A DNA stretch of 64,000 nucleotides from Bradyrhizobium stylosanthis (GTDB taxonomy: Bacteria; Pseudomonadota; Alphaproteobacteria; Rhizobiales; Xanthobacteraceae), in NCBI RefSeq assembly GCF_001641335.1, contig NZ_LVEM01000002.1:1498124-1562123 (forward strand). Reading direction: 5' to 3'. The notes below the pieces were generated by a model. The model saw only the letters and a program-made list of their open reading frames with translations. It did not search any database and was not told the DNA's origin. Below, piece by piece: positions 17,340 through 26,428 of this stretch (positions within the stretch are counted from its first letter, which is position 1; each line of letters begins with the position of its first letter). A program made the translations under genes and the position numbers.

Positions 17340-17984
17340 ATGCTCAATTCACGTCGCGACGTTGCGCTGGCCTGCGCGCTCAGCATGCTGGCGGGCTATG
17401 TCGACGGCATCGGGTTCCTGCATCTCGGCGGCCTGTTCGTCTCCTTCATGAGCGGCAATTCCACGCGCCTCGGCGTCAGCCTCGCCGACGCCGCGTGGTG
17501 GCAGGCTGCCGGCGCGTTCGGCCTGATCGCGCTGTTCGTGGCCGGTGCGGCCGTCGGCAGCCTCGTCGTGCTCGGCGGCGGCGCCGAGCGGCAGCCCTGG
17601 CTGCTGCTGATCGAAGCGGTGCTGCTCGCGGGGGCCGGGCTCTGCCATGCCTCTGGCCTGCCAAACCTTGCGATCGCAGCCATCGTGTTCGCGATGGGAC
17701 TGGAGAATGCCGTGTTCCAGATCGATGGCGGTGCCGGTCTCGGCCTGACCTATGTCACGGGCGCGCTGGTCAAGGTCGGCCAGCTTCTTGCGGTGAGCCT
17801 GACCGGCGGACCGCGCTGGGGCTGGGCGCCGAACCTGCTGCTGTGGGCGGCGCTCGTCGCGGGCTCGGCGGCCGGCGCGCTCGGCTATGCCTGGATCAAT
17901 CTTGCCGCGATCTGGTTCGCCGCGGGCGCGGCGCTGGTCCTGGCCGCGATCGTGGCCGCGGCGATGCGGCGCAAGCGCGCTTGA
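17340..17984 (+). CDS. DUF1275 (YoaK-family) membrane protein
   Basis: This protein of about 214 residues starts at the ATG at 17340 (MLNSRRDVALACALSMLAGYVDGIGFLHLGGLFVSFMSGNSTRLG). The YVDG-x-GFL and FMSGNST motifs define DUF1275. There are about six transmembrane helices, and the C-terminus ends with a basic AMRRKRA tail. Function is unknown. It lies 65 bases after the SulP gene, so they may be one transcript. An ATG at 17295 is in frame but adds an atypical N-terminus. Confidence 0.87.
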   Translation: MLNSRRDVALACALSMLAGYVDGIGFLHLGGLFVSFMSGNSTRLGVSLADAAWWQAAGAFGLIALFVAGAAVGSLVVLGGGAERQPWLLLIEAVLLAGAGLCHASGLPNLAIAAIVFAMGLENAVFQIDGGAGLGLTYVTGALVKVGQLLAVSLTGGPRWGWAPNLLLWAALVAGSAAGALGYAWINLAAIWFAAGAALVLAAIVAAAMRRKRA

Positions 17985-18042
17985 CAGGGCGGGCGGGACG
18001 CGAAATGGATCGCCTCCAATACGACCCAAGGAGACGACGACA

Positions 18043-18876
18043 GTGACCAAGGCTCCCGCAGCCTGTCTGATCGGATGGCCGGCCGCGCATTCGCGCTCGC
18101 CGCTGATTCATCATTACTGGCTGCGCACGCTCGGCATCGAAGGCGGCTACGTGATCGAGGCGGTGCCGCCCGATGATTTGCGCGACTTCGTGCTGCGGCT
18201 GTCGCTGCGCGGTTTCGTCGGCGCCAACGTCACCATCCCGCACAAGGAAGCCGTGCTGTCGCTGTCGGCACCGGATGCGCGTGCGAAAGCCGTCGGCGCG
18301 GCCAACACGCTGTGGTTCGAGAACGGCGAGCTGCGCTCGACCAATACCGACGTCGAAGGCTTCGTCGGCAACCTCGACGCCAGTGCGCCCGGCTGGGACA
18401 AGGCGGACGAAGCACTGGTGCTCGGTGCCGGCGGGTCCTCCCGTGCTGTCGTGTTCGGTCTGCTCGATCGCGGGGTCAAGCGTATCCATCTCGCCAATCG
18501 CACCATCGCGCGGGCAGAGACCCTTGCAAGTCAGTTCGGTCCGAACGTGCATCCTGTTACGTGGGACGCGATTGGCGACGTGCTGCCGCGCGCGAAACTT
18601 CTCGTGAATACGACCTCGCTCGGCATGCACGGCCAGCCGCCGCTCGACGTCGAACTCGCGCGCCTGCCGCAAGAGGCAGTCGTTGCCGATCTCGTCTATG
18701 TCCCGCTGGTGACGCCGCTGCTGGCGGCCGCAAAAGCACGCGGCCTGAACACCGCGGACGGGCTCGGCATGCTGCTGCACCAGGCGGTGCGCGGCTTCGA
18801 GCTCTGGTTTGGCCGCAGGCCCCAGGTGACGGCCGAATTGCGCGCGCTGGTCGAGGCCGATCTCACAAAGACTTGA
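18043..18876 (+). CDS. aroE: Shikimate dehydrogenase
   Basis: This protein has 277 residues from a GTG at 18043, with an AAGGAG ribosome-binding site about ten bases before. It has the AroE pattern: SRSPLIHHYWL (shikimate-binding serines), NVTIPHKEAV with catalytic K68, NTDVEGF with the paired Asp, the NADP-binding loop VLGAGGSSRAVVFGLLDRG, and NTTSLGMHGQPPLD. It reduces 3-dehydroshikimate with NADPH in aromatic amino acid synthesis. No other aro gene is near, so it could be a second AroE-like copy acting on quinate or shikimate. Confidence 0.88.
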   Translation: MTKAPAACLIGWPAAHSRSPLIHHYWLRTLGIEGGYVIEAVPPDDLRDFVLRLSLRGFVGANVTIPHKEAVLSLSAPDARAKAVGAANTLWFENGELRSTNTDVEGFVGNLDASAPGWDKADEALVLGAGGSSRAVVFGLLDRGVKRIHLANRTIARAETLASQFGPNVHPVTWDAIGDVLPRAKLLVNTTSLGMHGQPPLDVELARLPQEAVVADLVYVPLVTPLLAAAKARGLNTADGLGMLLHQAVRGFELWFGRRPQVTAELRALVEADLTKT

Positions 18877-18941
18877 GCGGAGCGCGGCGAATAGCGCACC
18901 ACCTCCGGAGTTCTATCCCCGTGGGACAATCGGAGACCGTC

Positions 18942-19568
18942 ATGACTATTCAACGCGTAACTTTCACACGCCCGCTCATTGCCGTCGCCATGGTGGCCGC
19001 TTCCACCTTCGCGGCCTACGCGCAGAGGGCGCCGGTGCCGACGCGCGTCCGCGGCACGATCGAGAGTGTCAATGGCGACACCATGCAGGTCAAGTCGCGC
19101 ACCGGCGAGGACGTCAAGCTGCGCATCGCGCCTGACGTCAACGTGGCGGGAATTACAAAGATTTCACTCGCCGACATCAAGGTCGGCTCCTTCGTCGGCG
19201 CCACCACCGTGCCGGGACCGGATGGCGCCAACAACGCCGTCGAGGTGCATGTGTTTCCGGAAAGCATGCGCGGCACCGGCGAGGGTTCGCGGCCCTACGA
19301 CCTCAAGCCGAATTCGAGCATGACCAACGCCACGGTGTCCGAGAGCGTGGTCGGCAATGACGGCCACACGCTGCTGGTCAAGTACAAGGACGGCGAGAAG
19401 AAGGTGTTCGTCCCCGACAACACGCCGGTGGTGACCTTCGTGCCCGGCGACAGGGGCGAGCTGAAGCCCGGCGCCCAGGTCGTCGCCTTCATGAAGCAGC
19501 TGCCGGACGGCTCGTTCGAGACCAACCGCGTCAGCGTCGGCCTCAATGGCCTGACCCCGCCGATGTGA
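18942..19568 (+). CDS. Exported 208-residue protein, tandem pair member 1
   Basis: The protein has a signal peptide ending about AAYAQ, then RVRGTIESVNGDTMQVKSRTGEDVKL, a beta-rich block like DUF5666/OB-fold proteins. A second half contains LLVKYKDGEKKVFVPDNTPVVTF, ending in GLTPPM. It is 208 residues long, exactly the length of the next gene, with which it aligns throughout; they are tandem duplicates. It is periplasmic by prediction and possibly binds a ligand or metal. It follows aroE by 65 bases. I assign no function. Confidence 0.8.
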   Translation: MTIQRVTFTRPLIAVAMVAASTFAAYAQRAPVPTRVRGTIESVNGDTMQVKSRTGEDVKLRIAPDVNVAGITKISLADIKVGSFVGATTVPGPDGANNAVEVHVFPESMRGTGEGSRPYDLKPNSSMTNATVSESVVGNDGHTLLVKYKDGEKKVFVPDNTPVVTFVPGDRGELKPGAQVVAFMKQLPDGSFETNRVSVGLNGLTPPM

Positions 19569-19644
19569 TCGGCCGGGCAGGGAATAGCGGCGGTTGCACG
19601 GGGTTTGCCGTGTGATCGCCACACCTGCCTGGAGGGACTAGGCC

Positions 19645-20271
19645 ATGTCGACACGGACCAACTGGATGCCACGCGCCGTCGTGGCCGCATTCGCGACCCT
19701 TATCGCCGTATCATCCGCATCCGCGCAGCAGGCGCCGACAGTGCGCATCCGCGGCACCATCGAGAGCGTCGACGGCAACTCGATCGGCATCAAGACCCGC
19801 GAGGGCAGCGACGTGAAGGTGAAGATGACCGACAACGTCGCCGTCTTCGCCGTCGTCAAGACGCAGCTGTCGGAGATCAAGGAAGGTTCCTATATCGGCG
19901 TCACCGCCATGCCCGAGCCCGACGGCACCCAGAAGGCGATCGCCGTGCATATCTTCCCGGAGAACCAGCGCGGCGCCGCCGAAGGCTTCCGCCCCTGGGA
20001 CGCCCGCGCTAACTCGACGATGACGAACGCGACCGTGGCGCAGACGGTGAAGGGCACCGACGGCCAGAACATCACGGTGAAGTACAAGGACGGCGAGAAG
20101 AAAGTCGTGGTGCCCCCGGACACCCCGATCGTCACCTTCGTCGCCACCGACAAGTCGGAAGTGAAGCCTGGCGCCAAGCTGATCATCTTCGGCGCGGCGA
20201 AGAAGGACGACGGCTCGCTGGAAGCGAACCGCGTGAATGTCGGCAGGGACGGCGTCACGCCGCCGATGTGA
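19645..20271 (+). CDS. Exported 208-residue protein, tandem pair member 2
   Basis: The signal peptide ends about SSASAQQ. The mature part aligns along its whole length with the preceding gene: IRGTIESVDGNSIGIKTREGSDVKV, AVHIFPENQRGAAEGFRPWD, ANSTMTNATV, VKYKDGEKKVVVPPDTPIVTF and GVTPPM. The two copies have diverged mainly in charged surface positions. It lies 76 bases after its twin. A family A repeat follows the stop. The protein is common in Bradyrhizobium but uncharacterised. Confidence 0.8.
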   Translation: MSTRTNWMPRAVVAAFATLIAVSSASAQQAPTVRIRGTIESVDGNSIGIKTREGSDVKVKMTDNVAVFAVVKTQLSEIKEGSYIGVTAMPEPDGTQKAIAVHIFPENQRGAAEGFRPWDARANSTMTNATVAQTVKGTDGQNITVKYKDGEKKVVVPPDTPIVTFVATDKSEVKPGAKLIIFGAAKKDDGSLEANRVNVGRDGVTPPM

Positions 20272-20315
20272 GGGGACGGCTGATATAGCGCACAGTTGGC
20301 GCCATAAACTCCGCT

Positions 20316-20453
20316 GTCGTCCCGGCGAAGGCCGGGACCCATACCGCGTGATTTATCGGTCGTCTCGGCTCTCGGTCCCGCGCAAAGACTGAACTATCAG
20401 TCTTCGCCAAACCACTCCCTGTGGTTATGGGTCCCGGCCTTCGCCGGGACGAC
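20316..20453. repeat. Dispersed inverted-repeat element, family A (copy 2)
   Basis: GTCGTCCCGGCGAAGGCCGGGACCCATACCGCGTGATTTATCGG is mirrored by GGTTATGGGTCCCGGCCTTCGCCGGGACGAC. It is the same family as 2066-2210, including the CAGTCTTCGCCAAAC centre. Confidence 0.8.
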
Positions 20454-20493
20454 GGGGAGATTGTGGCGACGGCATTCCGTCACGCCGAAATCT

Positions 20494-20586
20494 CGTAGGG
20501 TGGGCAAAGGCGCGCTAGCGCCGTGCCCACGTCCTGTTGCTTTCCGTGAACATTGGTGGGCACGCTTTCGCTTTGCCCACCCTACG
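20494..20586. repeat. Dispersed inverted-repeat element, family D (copy 1)
   Basis: CGTAGGGTGGGCAAAGGCGCGCTAGCGCCGTGCCCACG is mirrored by GTGGGCACGCTTTCGCTTTGCCCACCCTACG. The second copy is at 23654-23745. It ends just beyond the stop of the hydroxy-acid oxidase and, with the family A copy, fills the 330-base gap. Confidence 0.85.
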
Positions 20587-20601
20587 GCACCGTGCTCGCG
20601 G

Positions 20602-21738
20602 CTACACCGCGATAATATGATCGTCGATCTCCTCGACCCGGTTGACGCCGCACAGGCCCATGGTCGTGAGCAATTCCTTCTGGATGATCTCGATCGCCTT
20701 GGCGACGCCGGCCTGGCCGCCGGCGCCGAGGCCATAGGCGTAGGCGCGGCCGATCATGCAGGACTTTGCGCCGAGCGCGAGCGCGCGCATCACGTCCTGG
20801 CCGGAGCGGATGCCGCCGTCGAACATGATCTCCATCTTGTCGCCGACGGCATCGACGATTTCGGGCAGCACCTCGATCGAGGACGGTGCACCGTCGAGCT
20901 GACGGCCGCCATGGTTGGAGACGACGATCGCCTGCGCCCCGGTTTTCGCCGCGAGCTCCGCGTCCTCGACGTCGAGGATGCCCTTCAGGATCAGCTTGCC
21001 CGGCCAGATCGAGCGGATCCACTCGATGTCGTTCCAGTTCAGCGAGGTGTCGAACTGCGAGTTGATCCAGGTCGACAGCGAGGTGATGTCGTCGCTGACC
21101 TTCAGGTGACCCGCGAGATTGCCGAAGGTGCGGCGCTTGCCCTGCAGCACGCCCGACACCCAGGCCGGCTTGGTGGCGAAATCGATCAGCTTCGACAGCG
21201 ACCATTCCGGCGGCACGGTCATGCCGTTCTTGATGTCCTGGTGGCGTTGTCCGATCACCTGGAGATCGACGGTCAGCACCAGCGCCGAGCATTTCGCCGC
21301 CATCGCGCGCTCGATCAGCGCCTTGATGAAGCCGCGGTCCTTCATGACATAGAGCTGGAACCAGAACGGCTTCTCGACATTGGCGGCGATGTCCTCGATC
21401 GAGCAGATCGACATCGTCGACTGCGTGAACGGGATACCGGCGGCCTGCGCGGCGCGGCAGGCGTGGATCTCGCCGTCGCCATGCTGCATGCCGAGCAGGC
21501 CCACGGGTGCCAGCACCAGCGGCATGGCCGAGGGCTCGCCGAGGATCGTGGTCGAGGTGTCGCGCTTGGAGACGTCGACCAGGATGCGCTGGCGGAACTT
21601 GATCGCCTGCATGTCGTCGCGGTTGGCGCGCAGCGTCTCCTCGGCATAGGAGCCGCGGTCGCAATAGTCGAAGAACGCCTTCGGCACGCGGCGCTTATGC
21701 AATGCGCGAAGATCGTCGATACAGGTGATGTGCTTCAT
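20602..21738 (-). CDS. lldD: FMN-dependent alpha-hydroxy-acid oxidase (L-lactate dehydrogenase type)
   Basis: This 378-residue protein has the TIM-barrel FMN family pattern. MKHITCIDDLRALHKRRVPKAFFDYCDRGSYAEETLRAN opens it (DYxxxGS), then come STMSICSIEDIA, QLYVMKDR, LTVDLQVIGQRHQD (catalytic and FMN residues) and the active-site IVVSNHGGRQLDGAPS with its His and Arg. FDGGIRSGQDVMRALALGA binds the FMN phosphate. It oxidises L-lactate or a similar 2-hydroxy acid at the inner membrane face. The LldD assignment over glycolate or mandelate oxidase rests on overall resemblance. Confidence 0.87.
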   Translation of the reverse strand: MKHITCIDDLRALHKRRVPKAFFDYCDRGSYAEETLRANRDDMQAIKFRQRILVDVSKRDTSTTILGEPSAMPLVLAPVGLLGMQHGDGEIHACRAAQAAGIPFTQSTMSICSIEDIAANVEKPFWFQLYVMKDRGFIKALIERAMAAKCSALVLTVDLQVIGQRHQDIKNGMTVPPEWSLSKLIDFATKPAWVSGVLQGKRRTFGNLAGHLKVSDDITSLSTWINSQFDTSLNWNDIEWIRSIWPGKLILKGILDVEDAELAAKTGAQAIVVSNHGGRQLDGAPSSIEVLPEIVDAVGDKMEIMFDGGIRSGQDVMRALALGAKSCMIGRAYAYGLGAGGQAGVAKAIEIIQKELLTTMGLCGVNRVEEIDDHIIAV

Positions 21739-21843
21739 GAACGTTTCCCCGGCCCGTCTTGCATCAAGAGTCTTGCATCGGAAGGTTTAGGGGTCATCTA
21801 GCATGGTTGGATGCACAGCCAAATCGTTTGAGAGGAGGGCGCC

Positions 21844-22011
21844 ATGACGAGGCCGCACACGGGACCTTCGCCGGAGGAGATCAAGGAGAAGCAGGCCCTC
21901 GAGGACGCGCTGGAAGAGGGGCTCGAAGAGACCTTTCCGGGCTCCGATCCGGTCAACGTCACCCAGCCGGCACCGAGCCGCGACGACGGCCATGTCAAGC
22001 GCTCGAAGTAG
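21844..22011 (+). CDS. Small acidic protein (55 aa), conserved-looking
   Basis: This 55-residue ORF starts MTRPHTGPSPEEIKEKQALE and continues with an acidic EEGLEETFPGSDPVNVTQPA segment and a basic C-terminus (HVKRSK). A strong GAGGAGGG ribosome-binding site is six bases before the ATG. The ETFPGSDPVN motif recurs in small Rhizobiales proteins of unknown function (from memory of the group). No membrane segment is present. It lies between the divergent lldD and glmM. Confidence 0.65.
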   Translation: MTRPHTGPSPEEIKEKQALEDALEEGLEETFPGSDPVNVTQPAPSRDDGHVKRSK

Positions 22012-22231
22012 GACAGGTTCCCCGCACTTTCCGATGGTCACGCCGGAACTATAATGTTAACAATATGTTACCGGGACGGCGGTGAGCCCGGTTCCGTAAT
22101 GATTCATCATATTTTTTGAAGCCAAGTTAGCCGCGATGGATTTATAAGACCTCAGCAAATCAGGGATGCGGGGCCGGTTCAGGCACCCGCAGGTTGTGTT
22201 GGGGATCCCTGGTTGTTGCTTGGGGGACGAT

Positions 22232-23575
22232 ATGAGCCGCAAATATTTCGGGACGGACGGGATTCGGGGCCGCGCCAACGGACTGATCACGCCGGAGCTC
22301 GCGCTCAAGGTCGGCCAGGCCGCCGGCCTCGCGTTTCAGCGCGGTGACCACCGCCACCGGGTCGTGATCGGCAAGGACACCCGCCTGTCCGGCTACATGA
22401 TCGAATACGCGATGGTCGCGGGCTTCACCTCGGTCGGCATGGACGTGCTGCTGGTCGGCCCGATGCCGACGCCGGCGGTCGCGATGCTGACCAAGTCGAT
22501 GCGCGCCGATCTCGGCGTGATGATCTCGGCCTCGCACAATCTGTTCGAGGACAACGGCATCAAGCTGTTCGGCCCGCAGGGCTTCAAGCTCTCCGACGAC
22601 GTCGAGAAGCAGATCGAGCAGCTGCTCGACGAGCCCATCGACAAGCGGCTCGCGCAGAGCGCCAGCCTCGGCCGCGCCCGCCGTATCGACGGCGTGCACG
22701 ACCGCTACATCGAATTCGCCAAGCGCACGCTGCCGCGCGACCTCTCGCTCGAGGGCCTGCGCGTCGTGATCGATTGCGCCAACGGCGCCGCCTACAAGGT
22801 GGTGCCGGAAGCGCTGTGGGAGCTGGGCGCCGACGTCGTGCCGATCGGCGTCGAGCCTGACGGTTTCAACATCAACAAGGATTGCGGCTCGACCTCGCCG
22901 GAAGCGCTGTCGAAGAAGGTGCGCGAGATGCGCGCCGACATCGGCATCGCGCTCGACGGCGACGCCGATCGCGTCATCCTGGTGGATGAGCGCGGCCACG
23001 TCGTCGATGGCGACCAGCTGCTGGCGGTGATCGCGCAGAGCTGGAAGGAAGACGGCCGCCTCTCGCGTCCCGGCATCGTCGCCACCGTGATGTCCAATCT
23101 CGGCCTCGAGCGCTTCCTGAAAGGGCAGGGGCTCGATCTCGTGCGCACCCCGGTCGGCGACCGCTACGTGCTCGAGCAGATGCTGAACGGCGGCTACAAT
23201 CTCGGCGGCGAGCAGTCCGGCCACATCATCCTGTCCGACTATGCCACCACCGGCGACGGTTTCGTCGCCGCCCTGCAGGTGCTGGCCGTGGTGCAGAAGC
23301 TGCGCCGGCCCGTGTCCGAGGTCTGCCACCGCTTCGATCCGCTGCCGCAGATCCTCAAGAACGTCCGCCACAAGGGCGGCAAGCCGCTCGACGATACCGA
23401 GGTCAAGTCGGCGATCTCCGACGGCGAGAAGCGCCTCAACGGCCACGGCCGCCTGCTGATCCGCTCCTCCGGCACCGAGCCCGTGATCCGCGTCATGGGA
23501 GAGGGCGAGGACCGCCATCTGGTCGAGGACGTCGTCGACACCATCGTCTCCGCGCTCGGCCAGGCCGCGGCGTAA
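22232..23575 (+). CDS. glmM: Phosphoglucosamine mutase
   Basis: This 447-residue protein starts MSRKYFGTDGIRGRANG and has the phosphoserine loop MISASHNLFEDNG with S101, the Mg-binding DGDADR, the sugar-binding GGEQSGHI and the phosphate-binding RSSGTEPVIRVMGEG. The length fits the family. It converts glucosamine-6-phosphate to glucosamine-1-phosphate, feeding UDP-GlcNAc for peptidoglycan and lipopolysaccharide. The start has a purine-rich TGGGGGA before it. A 220-base upstream gap with AT-rich patches probably holds its promoter. Confidence 0.95.
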   Translation: MSRKYFGTDGIRGRANGLITPELALKVGQAAGLAFQRGDHRHRVVIGKDTRLSGYMIEYAMVAGFTSVGMDVLLVGPMPTPAVAMLTKSMRADLGVMISASHNLFEDNGIKLFGPQGFKLSDDVEKQIEQLLDEPIDKRLAQSASLGRARRIDGVHDRYIEFAKRTLPRDLSLEGLRVVIDCANGAAYKVVPEALWELGADVVPIGVEPDGFNINKDCGSTSPEALSKKVREMRADIGIALDGDADRVILVDERGHVVDGDQLLAVIAQSWKEDGRLSRPGIVATVMSNLGLERFLKGQGLDLVRTPVGDRYVLEQMLNGGYNLGGEQSGHIILSDYATTGDGFVAALQVLAVVQKLRRPVSEVCHRFDPLPQILKNVRHKGGKPLDDTEVKSAISDGEKRLNGHGRLLIRSSGTEPVIRVMGEGEDRHLVEDVVDTIVSALGQAAA

Positions 23576-23582
23576 GCTCTCT

Positions 23583-23632
23583 TCCTTCTCCCCTTGTGGA
23601 AGAAGGTGGCGCGAAGCGCCGGATGAGGGGTG
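23583..23632. repeat. Hairpin repeat, family E-like (copy 3)
   Basis: CCTTCTCCCCTTGTGGAAGAAGGTGGCGCGAAGCGCCGGATGAGGGG combines a CCTTCT/AGAAGG stem and a GGCGC/GCGCC hairpin just after glmM. Confidence 0.6.
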
Positions 23633-23653
23633 ATCTCACCCCACGGGCAGCAT

Positions 23654-23745
23654 CGTAGGGTGGGCAAAGCGAAGCATGCCCACGCGTCCGTTGTCGTATC
23701 GGAAAGATCGTGGGCACGGCGCGTTGCGCCTTTGCCCACCCTACG
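23654..23745. repeat. Dispersed inverted-repeat element, family D (copy 2)
   Basis: CGTAGGGTGGGCAAAGCGAAGCATGCCCACGCG is mirrored by GTGGGCACGGCGCGTTGCGCCTTTGCCCACCCTACG. It is the same family as 20494-20586. It lies upstream of the MFS gene, so upstream in-frame ATGs before 23936 run through the repeat and are not credible starts. Confidence 0.85.
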
Positions 23746-23935
23746 CTTCCTTCTTCCTGGCGAGATCTGGACCCTCACGGTGAGGCGCCCGCATCGCGGG
23801 CGTCTCGAACCATGCAGGCCGCGCTGCTTCGCAGCAGGGCGAAGCGCATCCCAGCCATGGCCGATTGGCGGTGGTTCCGCTGGTCGTTGCATCGTACCAA
23901 ACAGTCGCGGCGATCTGCCGCGCCTGGATGATCCC

Positions 23936-25189
23936 TTGAACAAGCCTGTCGTCGTCTCCGAGGAAACGCTGACCGAGCCCGTCGTCGTCGGCGACGTGAC
24001 GCCCGCTGCTGCAAGCTCTGCCGCGGGGCCGGCCTATATCGTGCTCGCCGGCATCAGCTTCTCGCACTTCCTCAACGACACCATGCAGTCGCTGATCGCC
24101 TCGGTGTATCCGATCCTGAAGGACACCTACGCGCTCGACTTCGCGCAGATCGGCATGATCACGCTGGCCTTCCAGTTCACGGCCTCGCTGCTGCAGCCGG
24201 TGGTCGGCCACTACACCGACAAGAAGGCGCAGCCTTATTCGCTGTCGATCGGCATGGCCTCCACCTTCTTCGGCCTGCTGCTGCTCAGCGCCGCGCACCA
24301 GTATCTCGTCATCCTCGTCGCCGCCGCGCTGGTCGGTCTCGGCTCGGCGGTGTTTCACCCCGAATCCGCGCGCATCGCGCGGCTCGCCTCCGGCGGCCGC
24401 TACGGTTTCGCGCAATCGGTGTTTCAGCTCGGCGGCAGCTTCGGCACCTCGATGGGGCCGGTGCTGGCCGCGCTGATCGTGGTGCCGTTCGGGCAGGGCA
24501 GCATCGCCTGGTTCTCCTCGATCGCGTTCCTCGCGATCGTCGTGCTCTGGCGCATCGGCCGCTGGTATGCGCCGCAGATTACGACGAAGAAGGCGGCGCC
24601 CGCGCACACCCAGCCGGGCGGGCCGAGTTCGCGCCGCGTCGCCGTTGCGCTTCTCGTGCTCGTGGCGCTGCTGTTCTCCAAGCAGCTCTACGTCTCGAGC
24701 CTGTCGAGCTATTACATCTTCTACCTGATCGATCGTTTCGGCGTGTCGACGCAGACGGCGCAGATCTATCTCTTCATCTTCCTCGCGGCGAACGCGGTCG
24801 GCGCGTTCTTCGGCGGGCCGCTCGGCGATCGCTTCGGCCGCAAGATCGTGATCTGGATCTCGATCCTCGGCGCGCTGCCGTTCACGCTGGCCTTGCCCCA
24901 TGCCGGGCTCTTCGCCAGCGCGGTGCTCTCGGTCATCATCGGGCTGATCATCTCCTCGACGACGTCGTCGATCATCGTGTTCGCGCAGGAGCTGGTGCCG
25001 CATCGCTTCGGCATGATCTCCGGCGTGTTTTTCGGTGTCGCTTTCGGCATCGGCGGCCTGGGCGCCGCCGTGCTCGGCAAGCTCGCCGACCACACCTCGA
25101 TCGAGTTTGTCTACCAGGTCTGCGCGTACCTGCCGGCGATCGGTTTGCTCGCGGTGTTCCTGCCCAAGCTGCAGCAGCCCGGACGTTAA
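23936..25189 (+). CDS. MFS transporter, fosmidomycin-resistance (Fsr)-like
   Basis: This inner-membrane protein has about 417 residues and twelve hydrophobic segments. It opens the membrane part with AYIVLAGISFSHFLNDTMQSLIASVYPILKDTYALDFAQIG, as in Fsr-type exporters. The MFS loop motifs are GHYTDKKAQPYS (loop 2-3) and GPLGDRFGRKIVIW (loop 8-9). The start is uncertain: the TTG at 23936 gives a polar 34-residue lead, and no ATG lies between the upstream repeat and the first helix. It probably exports small molecules by proton antiport. Confidence 0.88.
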   Translation: MNKPVVVSEETLTEPVVVGDVTPAAASSAAGPAYIVLAGISFSHFLNDTMQSLIASVYPILKDTYALDFAQIGMITLAFQFTASLLQPVVGHYTDKKAQPYSLSIGMASTFFGLLLLSAAHQYLVILVAAALVGLGSAVFHPESARIARLASGGRYGFAQSVFQLGGSFGTSMGPVLAALIVVPFGQGSIAWFSSIAFLAIVVLWRIGRWYAPQITTKKAAPAHTQPGGPSSRRVAVALLVLVALLFSKQLYVSSLSSYYIFYLIDRFGVSTQTAQIYLFIFLAANAVGAFFGGPLGDRFGRKIVIWISILGALPFTLALPHAGLFASAVLSVIIGLIISSTTSSIIVFAQELVPHRFGMISGVFFGVAFGIGGLGAAVLGKLADHTSIEFVYQVCAYLPAIGLLAVFLPKLQQPGR

Positions 25190-25427
25190 CAAACCTTTCC
25201 TTGCTGCGTTGCGGCTTCACCGATCGTTAGCAATTGCGGCGGGCGTGCAGCGCCGAGCGCTGCATTTTTGCAACGCTCGCGCCGCATCCGCGTGTGCAGT
25301 CAGAAAAAATCAACCTTAAAAATTAGGGTTAAGTGGCGCTTAAACATTTGCTGCCATCGTCCGGGTCGTGAGTTTCCAGAACGTGAGGCGTCTGCATTTT
25401 GCCTCACCGGCCATAAGGACGAAGCCA

Positions 25428-26258
25428 ATGCGTAGCGTTAAGTCTCTCCTTGCCGCGGGTGCGGCATCCCTGATCTCCTCGATGGCGTTTGCCGCCGATA
25501 TGCCGATCGCTGCGCCCCCTCCCATGTACGCACCGCCGGCTCCGCCCGCTGACTTCGGCGGCTGGTATCTCCGTGGCGACGTCGGCATGACCAACCAGCG
25601 CGCCAAGAGCATCGAGGGCGCCGTGGCGCCCGGCTTCACGAAGACGACCGAAGGGCTCGGCTTCGACTCCTCGCCGCTGTTCGATCTCGGCGTCGGCTAT
25701 CGCTTCAACAACTGGTTCCGCGCCGACGTGATCGGCCAGTATCGCGGCAAGGCCAATCTGCACGGCAGCGACAACGTGATCGGACCCGGCTTCGTCGGCG
25801 TCAACAACTACAGCGGCAGCAAGTCCGAGTGGGTCGTCATGGCCAACGCCTATGTCGATCTCGGTACCTGGTGGTGCATCACCCCGTTCATCGGCGCCGG
25901 TGTCGGTGGCTCCTACAACAAGATCAGCGGCTTCCGCGACGACGGCGTGTCGTACAGCCCGCTGCTCAACAACAGCGTCGCCTACTTCGCCGACAACGGT
26001 AAGTGGAACTTCGCCTGGGCCGCTCACGCCGGTCTCGCCTACAAGGTCAACCCCGGCTTCACGGTCGAACTGGCCTACAGCTACATGAACCTCGGCGACG
26101 CAGCGCCTGGCAACTTCCGCCTGTTCGACAACAGCGCCTCCGGCCCGACCTCGATCAAGATCAAGGAGCTCACCTCGCACGACCTGAAGCTCGGCGTGCG
26201 CTGGGATCTCAACAGCCCGCCGGCCTACATGCCGCCGCCGCTTGTCACCAAGGGCTGA
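25428..26258 (+). CDS. Outer-membrane beta-barrel protein (Omp25/31-like)
   Basis: This 276-residue protein has a signal peptide (KSLLAAGAASLISSMAFAAD) and then a Pro-rich ADMPIAAPPPMYAPPAPPADFGGWYLRGDVG linker typical of Rhizobiales barrel proteins. Alternating aromatic/glycine strands follow (FNNWFRADVIGQYRG, WAAHAGLAYKVNPGFTVELAYSYMNLG, HDLKLGVRWDL). The barrel has about eight strands and sits in the outer membrane, as a structural or porin-like protein. A GGACGAAG site precedes the ATG, and the AT-rich 238-base gap upstream probably carries the promoter. A terminator follows. Confidence 0.87.
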   Translation: MRSVKSLLAAGAASLISSMAFAADMPIAAPPPMYAPPAPPADFGGWYLRGDVGMTNQRAKSIEGAVAPGFTKTTEGLGFDSSPLFDLGVGYRFNNWFRADVIGQYRGKANLHGSDNVIGPGFVGVNNYSGSKSEWVVMANAYVDLGTWWCITPFIGAGVGGSYNKISGFRDDGVSYSPLLNNSVAYFADNGKWNFAWAAHAGLAYKVNPGFTVELAYSYMNLGDAAPGNFRLFDNSASGPTSIKIKELTSHDLKLGVRWDLNSPPAYMPPPLVTKG

Positions 26259-26286
26259 TCGCAAGTCTGATCGGTTAAAGTTTCTT

Positions 26287-26315
26287 AACGGCGCGGGATC
26301 ATCCCGCGCCGTTTT
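26287..26315 (+). terminator. Rho-independent terminator
   Basis: AACGGCGCGGGAT-CA-TCCCGCGCCGTTTTG is a strong stem with a short T-run, 28 bases after the Omp25-like stop. Confidence 0.85.
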
Positions 26316-26428
26316 GCTTTGCGTATTTTTCATTGCTGGCAGGGATGAAAGGCTCCTGCGCAACCATTGGTTAAGGTTAACGAGCCATGATCATCGGCGA
26401 AAGTTCGAGTTCGATTTGGAGCGTTGCG

